64,000 nucleotides of DNA from Bacteroidota bacterium (GCA_018902795.1 JAHIQD010000003.1:1-64000), one strand, 5' to 3'. Shown: positions 7,710-18,115, numbered from the stretch's first letter. The notes: generated from the letters alone by a model not told the origin. A program made the numbers and translations.

Positions 7710-10700
7710 TTAAAAATTAACGTTGGCACCAAAAACGACCTGTCTGCTTTTAGGGAATCCTGAGTAATCTACCGCAGGAGTTAAAGGCGACTGTCTTCTT
7801 GTCGAAACTTCCGGATCCATACCTGAATAATTAGTCAAAACGAACACATTGTAACCGGAAACATAAAGTCTTAGTTTGGTTAAATTAATACTTTTTACTA
7901 AACTTTCCGGAAGGGAATAACCCAGTGTAAGTGTGTTCAGTCTGAGGAATGACCCATCTTCTACTGCCCAGTCGCTGAATACATATCTTGGCATAAACGG
8001 AGACCACATAGTGGTATTTGCATTAAGCGCTGAGAGCTGATCCGGATCGGTCACCAGATTTCCTGCAGCATCAACATTGGTCCAGCGGATGCCGTCTGCC
8101 ATCTCTGTACTCAGATTTCGGTACTGTCCTGTAGGTGAGGATGCGGTAGCGGTGGTGAATTCAATTTTATTGGCGTTGTACACCTGGTTGCCGTAGCTCC
8201 AGTTAAAGGCTGCCGAAAGGTCGAAATTCTTTACCGTTGCATTCAGAGTAAAACCTCCTGTATTTTTTGCATTTGCATTTCCAATTACGCCTCTGTCGCT
8301 TGCATCTACTTTACCATCACCGTTAATGTCTTTTAGCTTCATTGATCCCGGTTTTACGGTACCAACAATTGCAGAACTATTCACTACACCGGCTTTTAGA
8401 CTTGGAACTCCGTTTGTAAAATTAAAGTCAGAAACTTCATATCGCCCGTCATTCTGGAAACCATACATCAATCCCATCGGCATTCCCAAAATCGTTAAGT
8501 AATCTGATCCAACCGCTGATGACCAGTTAGAAGTCCATGGATACTGATCAAGACCTCCTAAGTATTTGATCTCATTGGTATTAAATGAAATATTGAAACC
8601 CAGGCTCAAAGAATAGTCTTTCTTTTTGATCGCGTCATAATTCATCGAAACTTCCACTCCCTTATTCTGGGTTTCTCCTAAGTTTCTGTATTGGTAATCG
8701 TAAGCGGTACCTGGTGTAGGAAATGCGATAAGCAAATCTTTGGTATTATTTTTATACAGATCTAACGATCCCGTAAGTCTTCTGTTGAAAAGCTCGTAAT
8801 CCAGTCCTGCGTTTTGTGAAATGGTAGTTTCCCATTTCAGGTCAGGATTTGCCATCACATTTCCTGCTGTCCAATAGTTGCTCACATTATTAATCCAGGT
8901 ACTGCCAAGCGGACTGTAAAGCTGCACGGTTTGTCCTACAGGAATATTATTGTTCCCTGCTTCTCCGTAACTGCCTCTAACTTTAAGAAGATTGATCCAG
9001 GAAACATCTTTAAGAAAATTTTCTTCGTTAACCTTCCAGCCCACTGCGACTGACGGAAAATATCCCCATTTGTTATTATCCAGAAATTTACTTGAACCGT
9101 CAGCTCTGAATGTGGCGGTAAGCAAATACTTTTTAAACAGCTCATAATTTAAACGACCGAAGAAGGAAAGCATTCTGTCATCTGGCGCGTACAGGTTATC
9201 TACAAAGAACCATTTTCCCTGCGAAGACAGATTTACTGCATCTGAGAAGGTAAATGATTTCGGAAATCCATGAATGGTATTGGTGAGTGAGTTCGACGAA
9301 AAGTTATTGTATTCGACTCCACCCATTAATTTCAGTGAATGCGAATCTCCCAGATATTTTTTAAAGTCATAGTTCAGGGTATTTGCCATCCGGAAACTTT
9401 GGTTTTCGGTGGTGGACATAATTATCGCCGCTAACCCCTGAAATGTACTCAGTGGTTTGTTTCTTACATAATAAGTGGAACGGCCGTAAAAGCGGTTATC
9501 CTGATATCGGTAAAAATCCATTCCGATATTCGACTGAAATCTTAAATTTTTTGCTAGGGTCCATCCCAATCCTCCCTGTATCGTATATGATTTCCGGTTT
9601 TGGATACGGTCATTATCTGCGACTGCCACATAAGGATTGGTTAAGTAACCCGCAACAGCTTCGTCGGTATCATCGGTGGTCAAAGCAGGAATATCGATCG
9701 GCGAATATCCTACACTGTGACGAAGTCGTCCGTCGGTATTGGAGAATTCCTTCTGTTCATTTGCACCACTTCCGTTGATATCGGTATTGGAGTATTTAAA
9801 GGTAAAGGATAAATCTATTTTATCTTTAGGTTTGTTTTTAAAGTTAAAAGTAATATTATCTCTGTTAAATCCTGAACCAATCATAATTCCGTCGTCAGCA
9901 TATCGTGCAAGATTCAGGCTGAAACTTGTTTTATCATTACCGCCACGGACAGCGAAATCATTACTGTGAACCACGCCGGTATTTCCGTAAATCCTGTCCT
10001 GCCAGTCCAGTGGGGTGTAAGACTTATATTCCTCCAGCCGGTTCCACGGTAAAAAATACAGATCGTAGGTGGTAGCCTTATTCCCTAACAAAAGAGCATC
10101 TTCATACTGCCATTTTGCATAATCATACGGGGATAAAACAGCAATCTTCTTTGCCAGAGATTTATATCCGACAAAAGAATTGAAATTCCCGCTGATTTTA
10201 CCGCCTTTTGCGCCTTTGGTGGTGATCAGCACAACACCGTATGCACCTCTGGATCCGTAAATCGCGGTGGAAGAAGCATCTTTCAGAACAGTAATGTTTT
10301 CAATATCCGAAGGGGAAACATCGCTCATACTGTTTACAGGAAATCCATCAACGATAATAAGCGGAGTACTGTCCTGAGTGAGCGAGCCACCACCACGCAC
10401 CTTAAGTGATATTTCTGCGTCAGGTGAACCTTCAGTCGTCGTAATCTGAACACCCGCAATTTTGCCCGTAAGTGCTTCAGCTACGTTGGAAACGGGGATC
10501 TGTTTGAGTACATTGCCACTAACAGTCGCTACAGAACCGGTCAGATCGCTTTTCTTTGCGGTACCGTAACCGATCATGATCACCTCTTCTATTTTCTTTT
10601 CTTTGAGAGCAGTATCCTGTGCTTTTTTCTGTGCACTCATGTTGATTCCAAGAAAAAACATGGCTGCAATGCAGGTTACTGTGGTTGTATTTCTCTTCAT
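7710..10700 (-). CDS. SusC/RagA-family TonB-dependent outer-membrane transporter
   Basis: A 996-residue TonB-dependent channel for oligosaccharide import. Residues 1-23 are a signal peptide. A TonB-box-like segment (KIEEVIMIGYG, about 36-46) follows almost at once. Then come the plug (LIIVDGFPVNSMSDVSP and VLKDASSTAIYGSRGAYGV) and the barrel, ending in an aromatic strand (VVFGANVNF). The N-terminal carboxypeptidase-regulatory-like domain found in many SusC proteins is absent, so this is a short form. Four bases separate it from the upstream GH28 gene, which suggests co-transcription. A pectin substrate is inferred from the operon. Confidence 0.95.
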   Translation of the reverse strand: MKRNTTTVTCIAAMFFLGINMSAQKKAQDTALKEKKIEEVIMIGYGTAKKSDLTGSVATVSGNVLKQIPVSNVAEALTGKIAGVQITTTEGSPDAEISLKVRGGGSLTQDSTPLIIVDGFPVNSMSDVSPSDIENITVLKDASSTAIYGSRGAYGVVLITTKGAKGGKISGNFNSFVGYKSLAKKIAVLSPYDYAKWQYEDALLLGNKATTYDLYFLPWNRLEEYKSYTPLDWQDRIYGNTGVVHSNDFAVRGGNDKTSFSLNLARYADDGIMIGSGFNRDNITFNFKNKPKDKIDLSFTFKYSNTDINGSGANEQKEFSNTDGRLRHSVGYSPIDIPALTTDDTDEAVAGYLTNPYVAVADNDRIQNRKSYTIQGGLGWTLAKNLRFQSNIGMDFYRYQDNRFYGRSTYYVRNKPLSTFQGLAAIIMSTTENQSFRMANTLNYDFKKYLGDSHSLKLMGGVEYNNFSSNSLTNTIHGFPKSFTFSDAVNLSSQGKWFFVDNLYAPDDRMLSFFGRLNYELFKKYLLTATFRADGSSKFLDNNKWGYFPSVAVGWKVNEENFLKDVSWINLLKVRGSYGEAGNNNIPVGQTVQLYSPLGSTWINNVSNYWTAGNVMANPDLKWETTISQNAGLDYELFNRRLTGSLDLYKNNTKDLLIAFPTPGTAYDYQYRNLGETQNKGVEVSMNYDAIKKKDYSLSLGFNISFNTNEIKYLGGLDQYPWTSNWSSAVGSDYLTILGMPMGLMYGFQNDGRYEVSDFNFTNGVPSLKAGVVNSSAIVGTVKPGSMKLKDINGDGKVDASDRGVIGNANAKNTGGFTLNATVKNFDLSAAFNWSYGNQVYNANKIEFTTATASSPTGQYRNLSTEMADGIRWTNVDAAGNLVTDPDQLSALNANTTMWSPFMPRYVFSDWAVEDGSFLRLNTLTLGYSLPESLVKSINLTKLRLYVSGYNVFVLTNYSGMDPEVSTRRQSPLTPAVDYSGFPKSRQVVFGANVNF

Positions 10701-10704
10701 ATAA

Positions 10705-12189
10705 TTATTTTTTATAGTCCGGAATATATTCGGTTTTCACACCGTTGATTGTTGTATTGATGAGTTTCAGATTCTCCACAGACTTTACATTGAAATTTGC
10801 TTTCACTTTGTCGATGGTGACATTTTTAAAGGTGATGTTCTGAATCTTTGAGTTTTCAAGACCTTCAGCAAAAATGGCATACTTACCGCCGTTTTTTACG
10901 GTAACGTCTTCCAGGAGAATGTTTCGGATCTGCGGAATGGCATTTCCGGTCCGGTTCGAATAATCTTTGTAATTCATGGTAATATGGAGAACAGCTTCTT
11001 TCACTTCGCCTACCGTGATATTTTTAACATACAGCCCGTCTACTGTTCCGCCTCTTACAGAATTGGTTTTTAAGCGGATCGCTCTGTCCAGTTCCGGCGA
11101 ATCCATGTGATTGTTATAAACAAATACGTTTTTCACGCCTGCAGACATTTCGCTTCCGATGACAACTCCACCGTGACCGTCGATCATTTTGCAGTCTCTG
11201 ACGATGATATTTTCGGTCATAATTCCCACTCTTCTTCCCTCTTCATCTCTTCCTGCTTTAATGGCAATACAGTCGTCACCGGTATTGAAGATTGAATTTT
11301 TAATCAGAACATTCTGTGAATATTCCGGATCACAGCCGTCATTGTTCGGGCCGTGACTTTTAATATGCACCCCGTCAACAATCACATTCTTACTTTTCAT
11401 GGGGTGAAGAATCCAGAACGGAGCGTTGATGATAGTGACTCCCTGAATCAATACGTTCTCACATTCGAAAGGTTCGATAAAGTTGGGACGGAGATATCTG
11501 CCGTTCCCGAAAGTTCGCTGGGAAACCGGAACATTCTGATCTGCCATTGCCATTAATGCGGGCAGATTATTCTCATCAAGCTGGCTGGGCATTCCCTTCT
11601 GAAAACCGTAGGCTGCGCTGCCTTTCCATGTCCACCAGTTATCATTGCCTGCCTGTCCGTTAAGCGTGCCTTTTCCGGTCACTGCAATATTTTTTTTATT
11701 ATTGGCATAAATCAGCGGTGAGTAATTCATCAGCTCCATTCCTTCAAAAGAAGTGTGAACCAAAGGATAAAAATCATCCGGATTGGTACTGAAAAGAATC
11801 TCAGAGCCTTCTTCAAGATGAAGATTCACATTGTTTTCAAGATGGATAGGCCCACTCAGGAATTTACCTGCGGGAACAATCACTTTTCCGCCTCCGTTTT
11901 CAGAGCAGGTTACAATTGCTTTTCTGATGCTTTCAGTAGCCATTGTCTTACCGTCCGCGATTGCACCAAAATTCAGAATATTGTAACTTGCATTACGGAA
12001 TTTGGGTTCTTTGATGGATTTTTCAATCTGCAGCATTCTTTCCATCGGGAAACGGTCGGCAGCCAGATTCTCATCAGACTGTGTTTTTTTGATTCCGCAT
12101 CCGTAGATAAAAGCTAATGCAGAAACTGCAAGGACCAAAATAGATGCCCGGGATTTAGTACTGTTCACGCTGTTAATTAGATTATTCAT
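10705..12189 (-). CDS. GH28 polygalacturonase-type lipoprotein
   Basis: A 494-residue glycoside hydrolase family 28 beta-helix protein that hydrolyses galacturonan linkages. An IYGC lipobox puts the acyl Cys at about residue 31, so it is probably membrane-anchored. The GH28 motifs are present with small variations: NNDG for the usual NTDG, then GDDCIAIKAG, GHGGVVIGSE and RAIRLKTN (RLK for RIK). It is the first gene of the PUL operon, directly behind the LacI-type operator. The position suggests an exo-acting or periplasmic oligogalacturonidase acting on what SusCD imports. That assignment is inference. Confidence 0.9.
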   Translation of the reverse strand: MNNLINSVNSTKSRASILVLAVSALAFIYGCGIKKTQSDENLAADRFPMERMLQIEKSIKEPKFRNASYNILNFGAIADGKTMATESIRKAIVTCSENGGGKVIVPAGKFLSGPIHLENNVNLHLEEGSEILFSTNPDDFYPLVHTSFEGMELMNYSPLIYANNKKNIAVTGKGTLNGQAGNDNWWTWKGSAAYGFQKGMPSQLDENNLPALMAMADQNVPVSQRTFGNGRYLRPNFIEPFECENVLIQGVTIINAPFWILHPMKSKNVIVDGVHIKSHGPNNDGCDPEYSQNVLIKNSIFNTGDDCIAIKAGRDEEGRRVGIMTENIIVRDCKMIDGHGGVVIGSEMSAGVKNVFVYNNHMDSPELDRAIRLKTNSVRGGTVDGLYVKNITVGEVKEAVLHITMNYKDYSNRTGNAIPQIRNILLEDVTVKNGGKYAIFAEGLENSKIQNITFKNVTIDKVKANFNVKSVENLKLINTTINGVKTEYIPDYKK

Positions 12190-12199
12190 AAATTATTAA

Positions 12200-12219
12200 T
12201 GTAATCGATTACAAATATA
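12200..12219 (-). promoter_or_regulatory. LacI-type operator overlapping the PUL operon -7 box
   Basis: The perfect 14-bp palindrome TGTAATCGATTACA (12200-12213) overlaps by two bases a minus-strand -7 box TATATTTG (12219-12212). It lies 11 bases before the GH28 start codon and 160 bases before the divergent LacI-family gene, its likely binder. Confidence 0.85.
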
Positions 12220-12264
12220 TATAAATTTATTCATAGATTTACCAAATAAAAAATCTTTTTTAAT

Positions 12265-12272
12265 TACTTTTG
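12265..12272 (+). promoter_or_regulatory. predicted -7 box of the LacI-family gene
   Basis: TACTTTTG fits the Bacteroidota -7 consensus TAnnTTTG, about 100 bases upstream of the regulator ATG. No clear -33 TTG is seen at standard spacing. Confidence 0.5.
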
Positions 12273-12373
12273 CGTAATACTTCCGGGAGAAAACATCTGC
12301 TGCTTTAAAAAAAAGTCGTAAAATTGTATGTTGCTGAAGGTCAGGGATTATTTTTTGAACCAAACTCATTTTA

Positions 12374-13396
12374 ATGAATAATAAAGTTACTATTTACGAC
12401 ATCGCCAAAGAACTGAATATCACTGCTGCAACGGTTTCCAGAGCGCTGAACGGAAACCCGAACATCAGCGAAAAAACAAGAAATAAAGTGCTTGCCAAGG
12501 CGAATGAAATGGATTACAAGCAGAACAAACTGGCTCTGGCACTGAAAAGCGGTAAAAGTAACTACATTGGGGTAATTGTCCCCAGAATCAATACCAATTT
12601 TTTCGGCTCCGTCATCCGGGGTCTTGAAGAGGAACTCAATGCGAAAGGCTACAGCATCATCATCTGTCAGAGCCACAATGATGAAAAGCAGGAAGCAAAA
12701 AACATTGAAACGCTCATCGATTCCCACGTAGACGCCATTTTCATATCTTCTTCCAGTAAAAGCTCCGCAGCGCTGCAGAAAATACTGGACAGTAAAATCC
12801 CGCTGATTTTCTTTGACAGACGCAAAATTATGGACAATGTGAGTTCCGTAACCATTGACGATTATGCCGGCGGATATCTTGCTACCAAACACCTTATCGA
12901 TACCGGTTGCAAAAAAATTGCACATATTGTTTCCGGACCTATCGAACTTGAAATCTTCAGAGAGCGTCACAGAGGCTATCAGCAGGCATTGGCTGATCAT
13001 AATATCGATTACAGGAAAGAATGGGTTTTAAAGACCAACAGTAGCATTGAAGAGGGTAAAAGAGCGGTTGACATTCTTTTCAGCCTGCCGGAAAAGCCCG
13101 ACGCTATATTTTCTGCCAGTGATTTTGTTGCACTGGGTGCCATACAGGAACTGCAGGCCAGAAACATTAAAGTTCCGGATGAAGTTTCTGTGATCGGTTT
13201 TGCAAATGAGCCTTTTACCGATTTCCTCGAACTTTCGATCACTACAGTGGACCAGTTCCCTCTGGAAATGGGTAAAACCGCAGCCAGAGTATATCTGACA
13301 CAGGGAGGCAACGGGGAGGAAGACGGAAACATCCAGAGAAAAGTGGTGCTGGAACCGAAACTGATCCTCAGAAAATCAACTAAGAGTATTCAGTAG
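12374..13396 (+). CDS. LacI-family transcriptional regulator of the pectin locus
   Basis: A 340-residue LacI/GalR regulator. The N-terminal helix-turn-helix (residues 4-25, VTIYDIAKELNITAATVSRA) is followed by the hinge helix (about 45-58) and a periplasmic-binding-protein-like effector domain (IGVIVPRINTNFF through SVIGFANEPFTDF). It is divergent from the PUL operon and convergent with the uronate operon. Three palindromes of the form expected for this family lie in the flanking promoters, so it most likely represses both operons and is released by a uronate pathway intermediate such as KDG. The effector is inferred from analogy with KdgR-type regulators. Confidence 0.93.
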   Translation: MNNKVTIYDIAKELNITAATVSRALNGNPNISEKTRNKVLAKANEMDYKQNKLALALKSGKSNYIGVIVPRINTNFFGSVIRGLEEELNAKGYSIIICQSHNDEKQEAKNIETLIDSHVDAIFISSSSKSSAALQKILDSKIPLIFFDRRKIMDNVSSVTIDDYAGGYLATKHLIDTGCKKIAHIVSGPIELEIFRERHRGYQQALADHNIDYRKEWVLKTNSSIEEGKRAVDILFSLPEKPDAIFSASDFVALGAIQELQARNIKVPDEVSVIGFANEPFTDFLELSITTVDQFPLEMGKTAARVYLTQGGNGEEDGNIQRKVVLEPKLILRKSTKSIQ

Positions 13397-13413
13397 AAAC
13401 ATCCCATAAAATA

Positions 13414-13442
13414 AAATCCGTTTAAATAATTTAAACGGATTT
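13414..13442. terminator. bidirectional terminator between the regulator and uxaA
   Basis: A perfect 13-bp stem, AAATCCGTTTAAA with TTTAAACGGATTT, has a 3-base loop and T-runs on both sides. It serves the two convergent transcription units. Confidence 0.9.
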
Positions 13443-13464
13443 TTTATGAAAAATGTAACCTGAA

Positions 13465-15078
13465 TTATAATGAAACTCCGCGTTTCCACGGGATAAAGAC
13501 ATCCTGTTTCAGCACATCGGCTTTGGTTTCTACCAATCCGCTGGCGAGGTCGATGATATAATCTACAATTTCTTCCCCCACTTCCTGAATGGTTTTTTCT
13601 CCGGTGATTACCGTTCCGGCATTGATATCGATGATATCCGGCATTTTTTCAACCACAGTGGTGTTTGAAGCAATCTTCACTACAGGTGCAATCGGATTTC
13701 CCATAGGATTTCCTAAACCTGTCGTAAACAGAACTACAGTTGCTCCCGCTCCTACCAGTCCGGTGGTGCATTCAGCGTCATTTCCCGGGGTATTCAAAAG
13801 ATTCAGTCCGGGTTTTGAAATATATTCACCGTAATCGAGCACATCAACGATAGGTGCTGTTCCGCCTTTTTTGGCAGCTCCCGCAGATTTCATTGCATCG
13901 GTAATCAGTCCGTCTTTGATATTTCCGGGCGACGGATTCATATCAAATCCTGAACCTGCGTCCACCACCGATTTTTCAAAGGCTTTCATCAGACTTAGGA
14001 ATTTATCTGCTTTTTCCGAATCCACACATCGGTTCATGAGCTCCTGCTCTACTCCGCAAAGTTCAGGAAATTCCGCTAAAATCGTTTTTCCGCCTAAGGC
14101 TGCGAAAATATCAGAAACCACACCCAATGCAGGGTTTGCAGAGATTCCGGAAAATCCGTCGGAGCCGCCACATTCCAGACCGATGCTCAGTTTGGAGAGC
14201 GGTGCGGGCTGTCTCTGGATCTGGTTGGCCCGTTTAATGGCTTCAAAGGAATCCTTAATCACCATCTGGAACATCTTATCGGTCGTGCCGATCTGCTGCT
14301 GTTCATATATCAGCACTTCCTTATTGCTGTCCGGACTCATTTCACTCAACGCATCACGGAAAATATCAATCTGTAGATTCTGGCAGCCCAAACTCAATAC
14401 AGTAGCTCCCGCAACATTCGGATTATTCACATACCCCGCAAGCAGTTTTGCAAGCAATTCGGAATCCTGTCTGATACCGCCGCATCCGCCCTGATGATTG
14501 ATGAATTTTACTTCAATATTATCAAGCAGATGGGTGTCTGGTTCTTTTGTGGCAACTTCTTCCACACTTTTTTCTTCAATCAGCGAGCGCAGAAATCGTT
14601 TATAGTTATCTTCTTTTTTAGGAAGCAGTTCGTTTTCAAAAATCTCTTTGAGTTTCTCGATATTTTTGTTTTCACAGAAAACCAGCGGAAAAAAGAGCCA
14701 TACATTTTTGGTCCCAACCTGTCCGTCTGCACGGTGATATCCCATAAACGTGCGGTCTTTCCAGCGGTCCACATTCGGAATATTCCATCCAAGTGTATCA
14801 TTTTTACCGGAAACTTCTTCACTTTGATGCTTTACGTTTTCAGTGGTAATCACTTCTCCTTTTTTAATCGGCAGGCACGCTTTTCCCACCAAAACACCGT
14901 ACATCATGATGCTGTCGCCGGGTGCAAAGTCTATTTCAGCCATTTTATGTTTGGCTTTCACAAGAGTCTGCGCGGTAAAATCAGTTCCTTCAAATTTTAC
15001 AGTTTCCCCCTGGGACACGTCTGCCAAAGCAACCAGCACATTATCGTTAGGGTTTACCTTAATGAGTTTGTTTTCCAT
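13465..15078 (-). CDS. uxaA: altronate dehydratase
   Basis: Converts D-altronate to 2-keto-3-deoxygluconate (KDG), the last step of the galacturonate isomerase branch. The 537-residue protein joins an N-terminal SAF-like domain (about 1-95) with the large catalytic UxaA domain. The latter has GYHRADGQVGTKN, NHQGGCGG, LGLECGGSDGFSG-type and NTPGNDAECTTGLV motifs with the conserved cysteines. It is the last gene of the ten-gene minus-strand uronate operon, 11 bases after uxaB. Confidence 0.95.
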   Translation of the reverse strand: MENKLIKVNPNDNVLVALADVSQGETVKFEGTDFTAQTLVKAKHKMAEIDFAPGDSIMMYGVLVGKACLPIKKGEVITTENVKHQSEEVSGKNDTLGWNIPNVDRWKDRTFMGYHRADGQVGTKNVWLFFPLVFCENKNIEKLKEIFENELLPKKEDNYKRFLRSLIEEKSVEEVATKEPDTHLLDNIEVKFINHQGGCGGIRQDSELLAKLLAGYVNNPNVAGATVLSLGCQNLQIDIFRDALSEMSPDSNKEVLIYEQQQIGTTDKMFQMVIKDSFEAIKRANQIQRQPAPLSKLSIGLECGGSDGFSGISANPALGVVSDIFAALGGKTILAEFPELCGVEQELMNRCVDSEKADKFLSLMKAFEKSVVDAGSGFDMNPSPGNIKDGLITDAMKSAGAAKKGGTAPIVDVLDYGEYISKPGLNLLNTPGNDAECTTGLVGAGATVVLFTTGLGNPMGNPIAPVVKIASNTTVVEKMPDIIDINAGTVITGEKTIQEVGEEIVDYIIDLASGLVETKADVLKQDVFIPWKRGVSL

Positions 15079-15089
15079 GATTTTAAATT

Positions 15090-16559
15090 TTAAGAAAAAT
15101 GACTGATGAAATTCTGATATCCTTTTTCAATACCGTTCTCTTCAGCATTTTTTATCGCATAAGTAATTGCGGTATGCAGGCCGGCAATATGATTAAGGTT
15201 TTGATCCCAGAACACGGTGTTCGCCAAAACTTCTTCAACTGTTCCTTCCAGGTTGGTGTTTTTCCAGGCTTGATCAAATGCTTCTACGATGTCCTTAGAA
15301 TCCTTCACCGGCAATGATTTTCCGTTCCAGCTTCCTTTATAGTAACGGATCATACAGGCAAAACCAAAAACCAGGTGATAAGGCAGTTTTCCGTTCTTTT
15401 CAAAATATTCAAGAATCGTCGGAAGTACTCTAACCTTAAATTTAGATACAGAATTTAATACGATATCCGAAAGCTGATGACGGATGAACGGATTTCTGAA
15501 CCGGTCCAGAACTTCTTCTGTAAAGCTTTTCAGTTCTTCCTTATCCATGTCCAGCGTAGGTACAATTTCTTTGAATGCGATTTCAGTAACATACTTCATC
15601 GTGAAAGGGCTTACCACGGTTTCCTGTACGGTTTCATTGCCATACATCATGGAGAACGGAACCATCGCAGTATGAATACCGTTGAGAATCCTCACTTTTC
15701 GGTTACGGTACGGCTGCATGTCGGACACAATTTTTACATCCAGACTGGTTTTGTCGAAAGGTAATTTTTCTTTTAACTGATCATCTCCTTCAATCACCCA
15801 AAGAAAAAAAGGTTCGGCGGTGACCATGAATTTATCCTGATAATCAAGTTTATTGCTGAATTCTTCCTCTTCATCTCTGGGATAACCGGGAACAATTCTG
15901 TCCACCAGAGTATTATGGAAAGTACAGGCTTCATTGATCCATGCGGCAAAGTCTGCTTCAAGCTTCCAAAGTTCGCAATACTGCAGAAGGACTTTTTTCA
16001 GCGTATCTGCATTATGGTTGATCAGTTCACACGGGATGACCGTTAAACCTTTGCTGCGGTCGCCTTTAAAGTGATTGTATCTTTCGTAAAGTACGGCAGC
16101 CACTTTGGCGGGAAACGATTTCGGACTTTCTTCAGAAAGCACGTCGCTATCCACAAATTCGATTCCGGCTTCTGTCGTATTGGAAATGATAAATTCCAGA
16201 CTGTCAAGTTTTGCAACATCCAGAAGTGCCTTAAAATCTTTGTAAGGATTGATGCACTTTACAATATTATCGATCAGGTGATTTTCCTGAATTTTCTTTC
16301 CGTTTTTAATTCCGTTCAGGAAAACAGTGTATAAGGCATCCTGTTCGTCCAGTTGCTCAACCATTCCTCCGGGAAGCGGCTGCACGACGGCTACGCCGGC
16401 ATTGAAACCAATTTCTTTGTTAAGGGTATGAAAAGCATAATCTACAAACGCTCTTAAAAAATTTCCTTCTCCAAACTGAAGAATTTTTACCGGCAATTCG
16501 GCTCCGCTACCATAAGCTTCACGGTTTAATCTGGGTTTGGTATTAGTATCTGTTGTCAT
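15090..16559 (-). CDS. uxaB: tagaturonate reductase (altronate oxidoreductase)
   Basis: An NADH-dependent reductase of D-tagaturonate to D-altronate, in the mannitol dehydrogenase-like long-chain family. The N-terminal dinucleotide-binding motif reads LQFGEGNFLRAF, and the catalytic segment KVRILNGIHTAM carries the family Lys, Asn and His. Its 489 residues fit E. coli-type UxaB. It sits two bases after the transporter gene and eleven before uxaA, and is probably translationally coupled to both. Confidence 0.95.
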   Translation of the reverse strand: MTTDTNTKPRLNREAYGSGAELPVKILQFGEGNFLRAFVDYAFHTLNKEIGFNAGVAVVQPLPGGMVEQLDEQDALYTVFLNGIKNGKKIQENHLIDNIVKCINPYKDFKALLDVAKLDSLEFIISNTTEAGIEFVDSDVLSEESPKSFPAKVAAVLYERYNHFKGDRSKGLTVIPCELINHNADTLKKVLLQYCELWKLEADFAAWINEACTFHNTLVDRIVPGYPRDEEEEFSNKLDYQDKFMVTAEPFFLWVIEGDDQLKEKLPFDKTSLDVKIVSDMQPYRNRKVRILNGIHTAMVPFSMMYGNETVQETVVSPFTMKYVTEIAFKEIVPTLDMDKEELKSFTEEVLDRFRNPFIRHQLSDIVLNSVSKFKVRVLPTILEYFEKNGKLPYHLVFGFACMIRYYKGSWNGKSLPVKDSKDIVEAFDQAWKNTNLEGTVEEVLANTVFWDQNLNHIAGLHTAITYAIKNAEENGIEKGYQNFISHFS

Positions 16560-16561
16560 TA

Positions 16562-18094
16562 TTAATCTTTTATTACTTTATATTTTGGAACTAAGCCTTT
16601 CATTACAAACCATGCGACAAGATAAGCTACGGCACAGATGGAGAAAATAATCATGTAACCGGTATTGATTCCGTCGGAAATAACTGCACCTGAAGCCTTG
16701 AGATTCGCAAAGAAATCATCAGGAATTCTTTCGGTATTGAACTGCGGATATTTCTGAAGCAAAGGAACGCCGTCAACAGTGGTCCAGTTCTTATGGGAAA
16801 AATCGAATAATACACCGGAACCTTTATTGATCAGGAACGAGCCGATTCCTCCCGCCATTCCGCCAATTCCTGTTACGGTTGCGATGGCTCTTTTAGGGAA
16901 CATATCACCAACGGTGGAAAAAATATTGGCTGACCACGCCTGATGTGCGGCTCCTGCAACCCCGATGATTAAAACCGGAATCCAGTAACTGAGGTGCCCG
17001 CCCGGCTGAGCCAAAAGTGCAAGCAGTGGGAAAAATGCAAAAATCAGCATCGCACGCATTCTTCCTGCATAAGGATCAAGTCCCAATTTATTCACAAAGT
17101 ATTTTGGAAGCCAGCCGCCAATAATCGCAAGCAGCGTAATGACGTAGAGTACGAACAGCGGCAAAGCACTTTCGGTACTGTCCATTCCGTATACTGAGCT
17201 TAAATAGGCCGGTGTCCAGAACAGGTAGAACCACCAAACGCCGTCCGTCATGAACTTTCCGAAAGCAAATGCCCAGGTTTGTCTGTATTTAAAACATTCT
17301 TTAAAAGTGAATTTTTTACCAATGCTTTCACCGTTTTCATTTACAGCCTGGTCATCATGATCCTGCTGAATGTAATCGAGCTCGCACTGGTTTACTTTTT
17401 TGTTTTGATGAGGCTTTTTATAGTAAAAAATCCAGAATCCCATCCATACGAAACCTAATGCTCCAATAATGATGAATGCCATCTCCCAGCCATAAGCTTT
17501 CGCGATAAACGGAATACTTACGGGTGCTGCCAAAGCTCCTACAGTCGCACCGGCATTGAAAATACTGGTGGCGAACGCACGGTCTTTCTTAGGAAAATAT
17601 TCTGCAGTCGTTTTAATTGCCGCAGGAAAGTTACCGGCTTCACCGATCGCAAGAACGAAACGCGCAAAAATAAACAGGGTAACACTGGTGCTGATCACAA
17701 GCGATACATTGTTCACGGTTGCAATCGATTCTTTTGCCCCTTCAAAACCTACGAACCAGTTTCCTGTAAGCATCCCTGAAGTCGCAATTCCGCAGAATGC
17801 ATGAAGAACCGCCCCGATGGACCAGATAAAAATGGCCCAGAGAAATCCTTTCTTGGTATCCATCCAGTCGATGAATTTCCCGGCGAACATCATACTTACC
17901 GCATAGAAAATAGAGAACAGCGCCGTGATGTTACCGTAATCGGTATTGTCCCAGTGGAACTCGGGCTGCAGATAATCTTTCCAGGTAAGGGAAAGCACCT
18001 GCCTGTCAAGGTAATTGATAGTCGTGGCAAAGAAAAGCAAAACACAGATGGACCATCTGACATTGGTAGACTTGGTATTCGTACTCTGATTCAT
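16562..18094 (-). CDS. exuT: hexuronate transporter, MFS anion:cation symporter type
   Basis: A 510-residue major facilitator with about 12 membrane helices, including the family marker NYLDRQVLSLTWKDYL near the N-terminus and the RFVLAIGEAGNFPAAIK loop. It most resembles ExuT-type proton symporters for galacturonate and glucuronate. Placement between eda and uxaB supports inner-membrane uptake of monomeric uronates released in the periplasm. The long loop with a VDGVPLLQKYP-type segment near residues 430-460 is larger than in E. coli ExuT. Substrate is inferred from family and context. Confidence 0.9.
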   Translation of the reverse strand: MNQSTNTKSTNVRWSICVLLFFATTINYLDRQVLSLTWKDYLQPEFHWDNTDYGNITALFSIFYAVSMMFAGKFIDWMDTKKGFLWAIFIWSIGAVLHAFCGIATSGMLTGNWFVGFEGAKESIATVNNVSLVISTSVTLFIFARFVLAIGEAGNFPAAIKTTAEYFPKKDRAFATSIFNAGATVGALAAPVSIPFIAKAYGWEMAFIIIGALGFVWMGFWIFYYKKPHQNKKVNQCELDYIQQDHDDQAVNENGESIGKKFTFKECFKYRQTWAFAFGKFMTDGVWWFYLFWTPAYLSSVYGMDSTESALPLFVLYVITLLAIIGGWLPKYFVNKLGLDPYAGRMRAMLIFAFFPLLALLAQPGGHLSYWIPVLIIGVAGAAHQAWSANIFSTVGDMFPKRAIATVTGIGGMAGGIGSFLINKGSGVLFDFSHKNWTTVDGVPLLQKYPQFNTERIPDDFFANLKASGAVISDGINTGYMIIFSICAVAYLVAWFVMKGLVPKYKVIKD

Positions 18095-18115
18095 GAGCTA
18101 AGTTTTTAAATCTGT

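Noticed and set aside
14428..14436. TTATTCACA DnaA-box-like site in uxaA (another lies near 17087 in exuT)
   Set aside because: Single degenerate boxes inside genes are expected by chance in DNA of this size.
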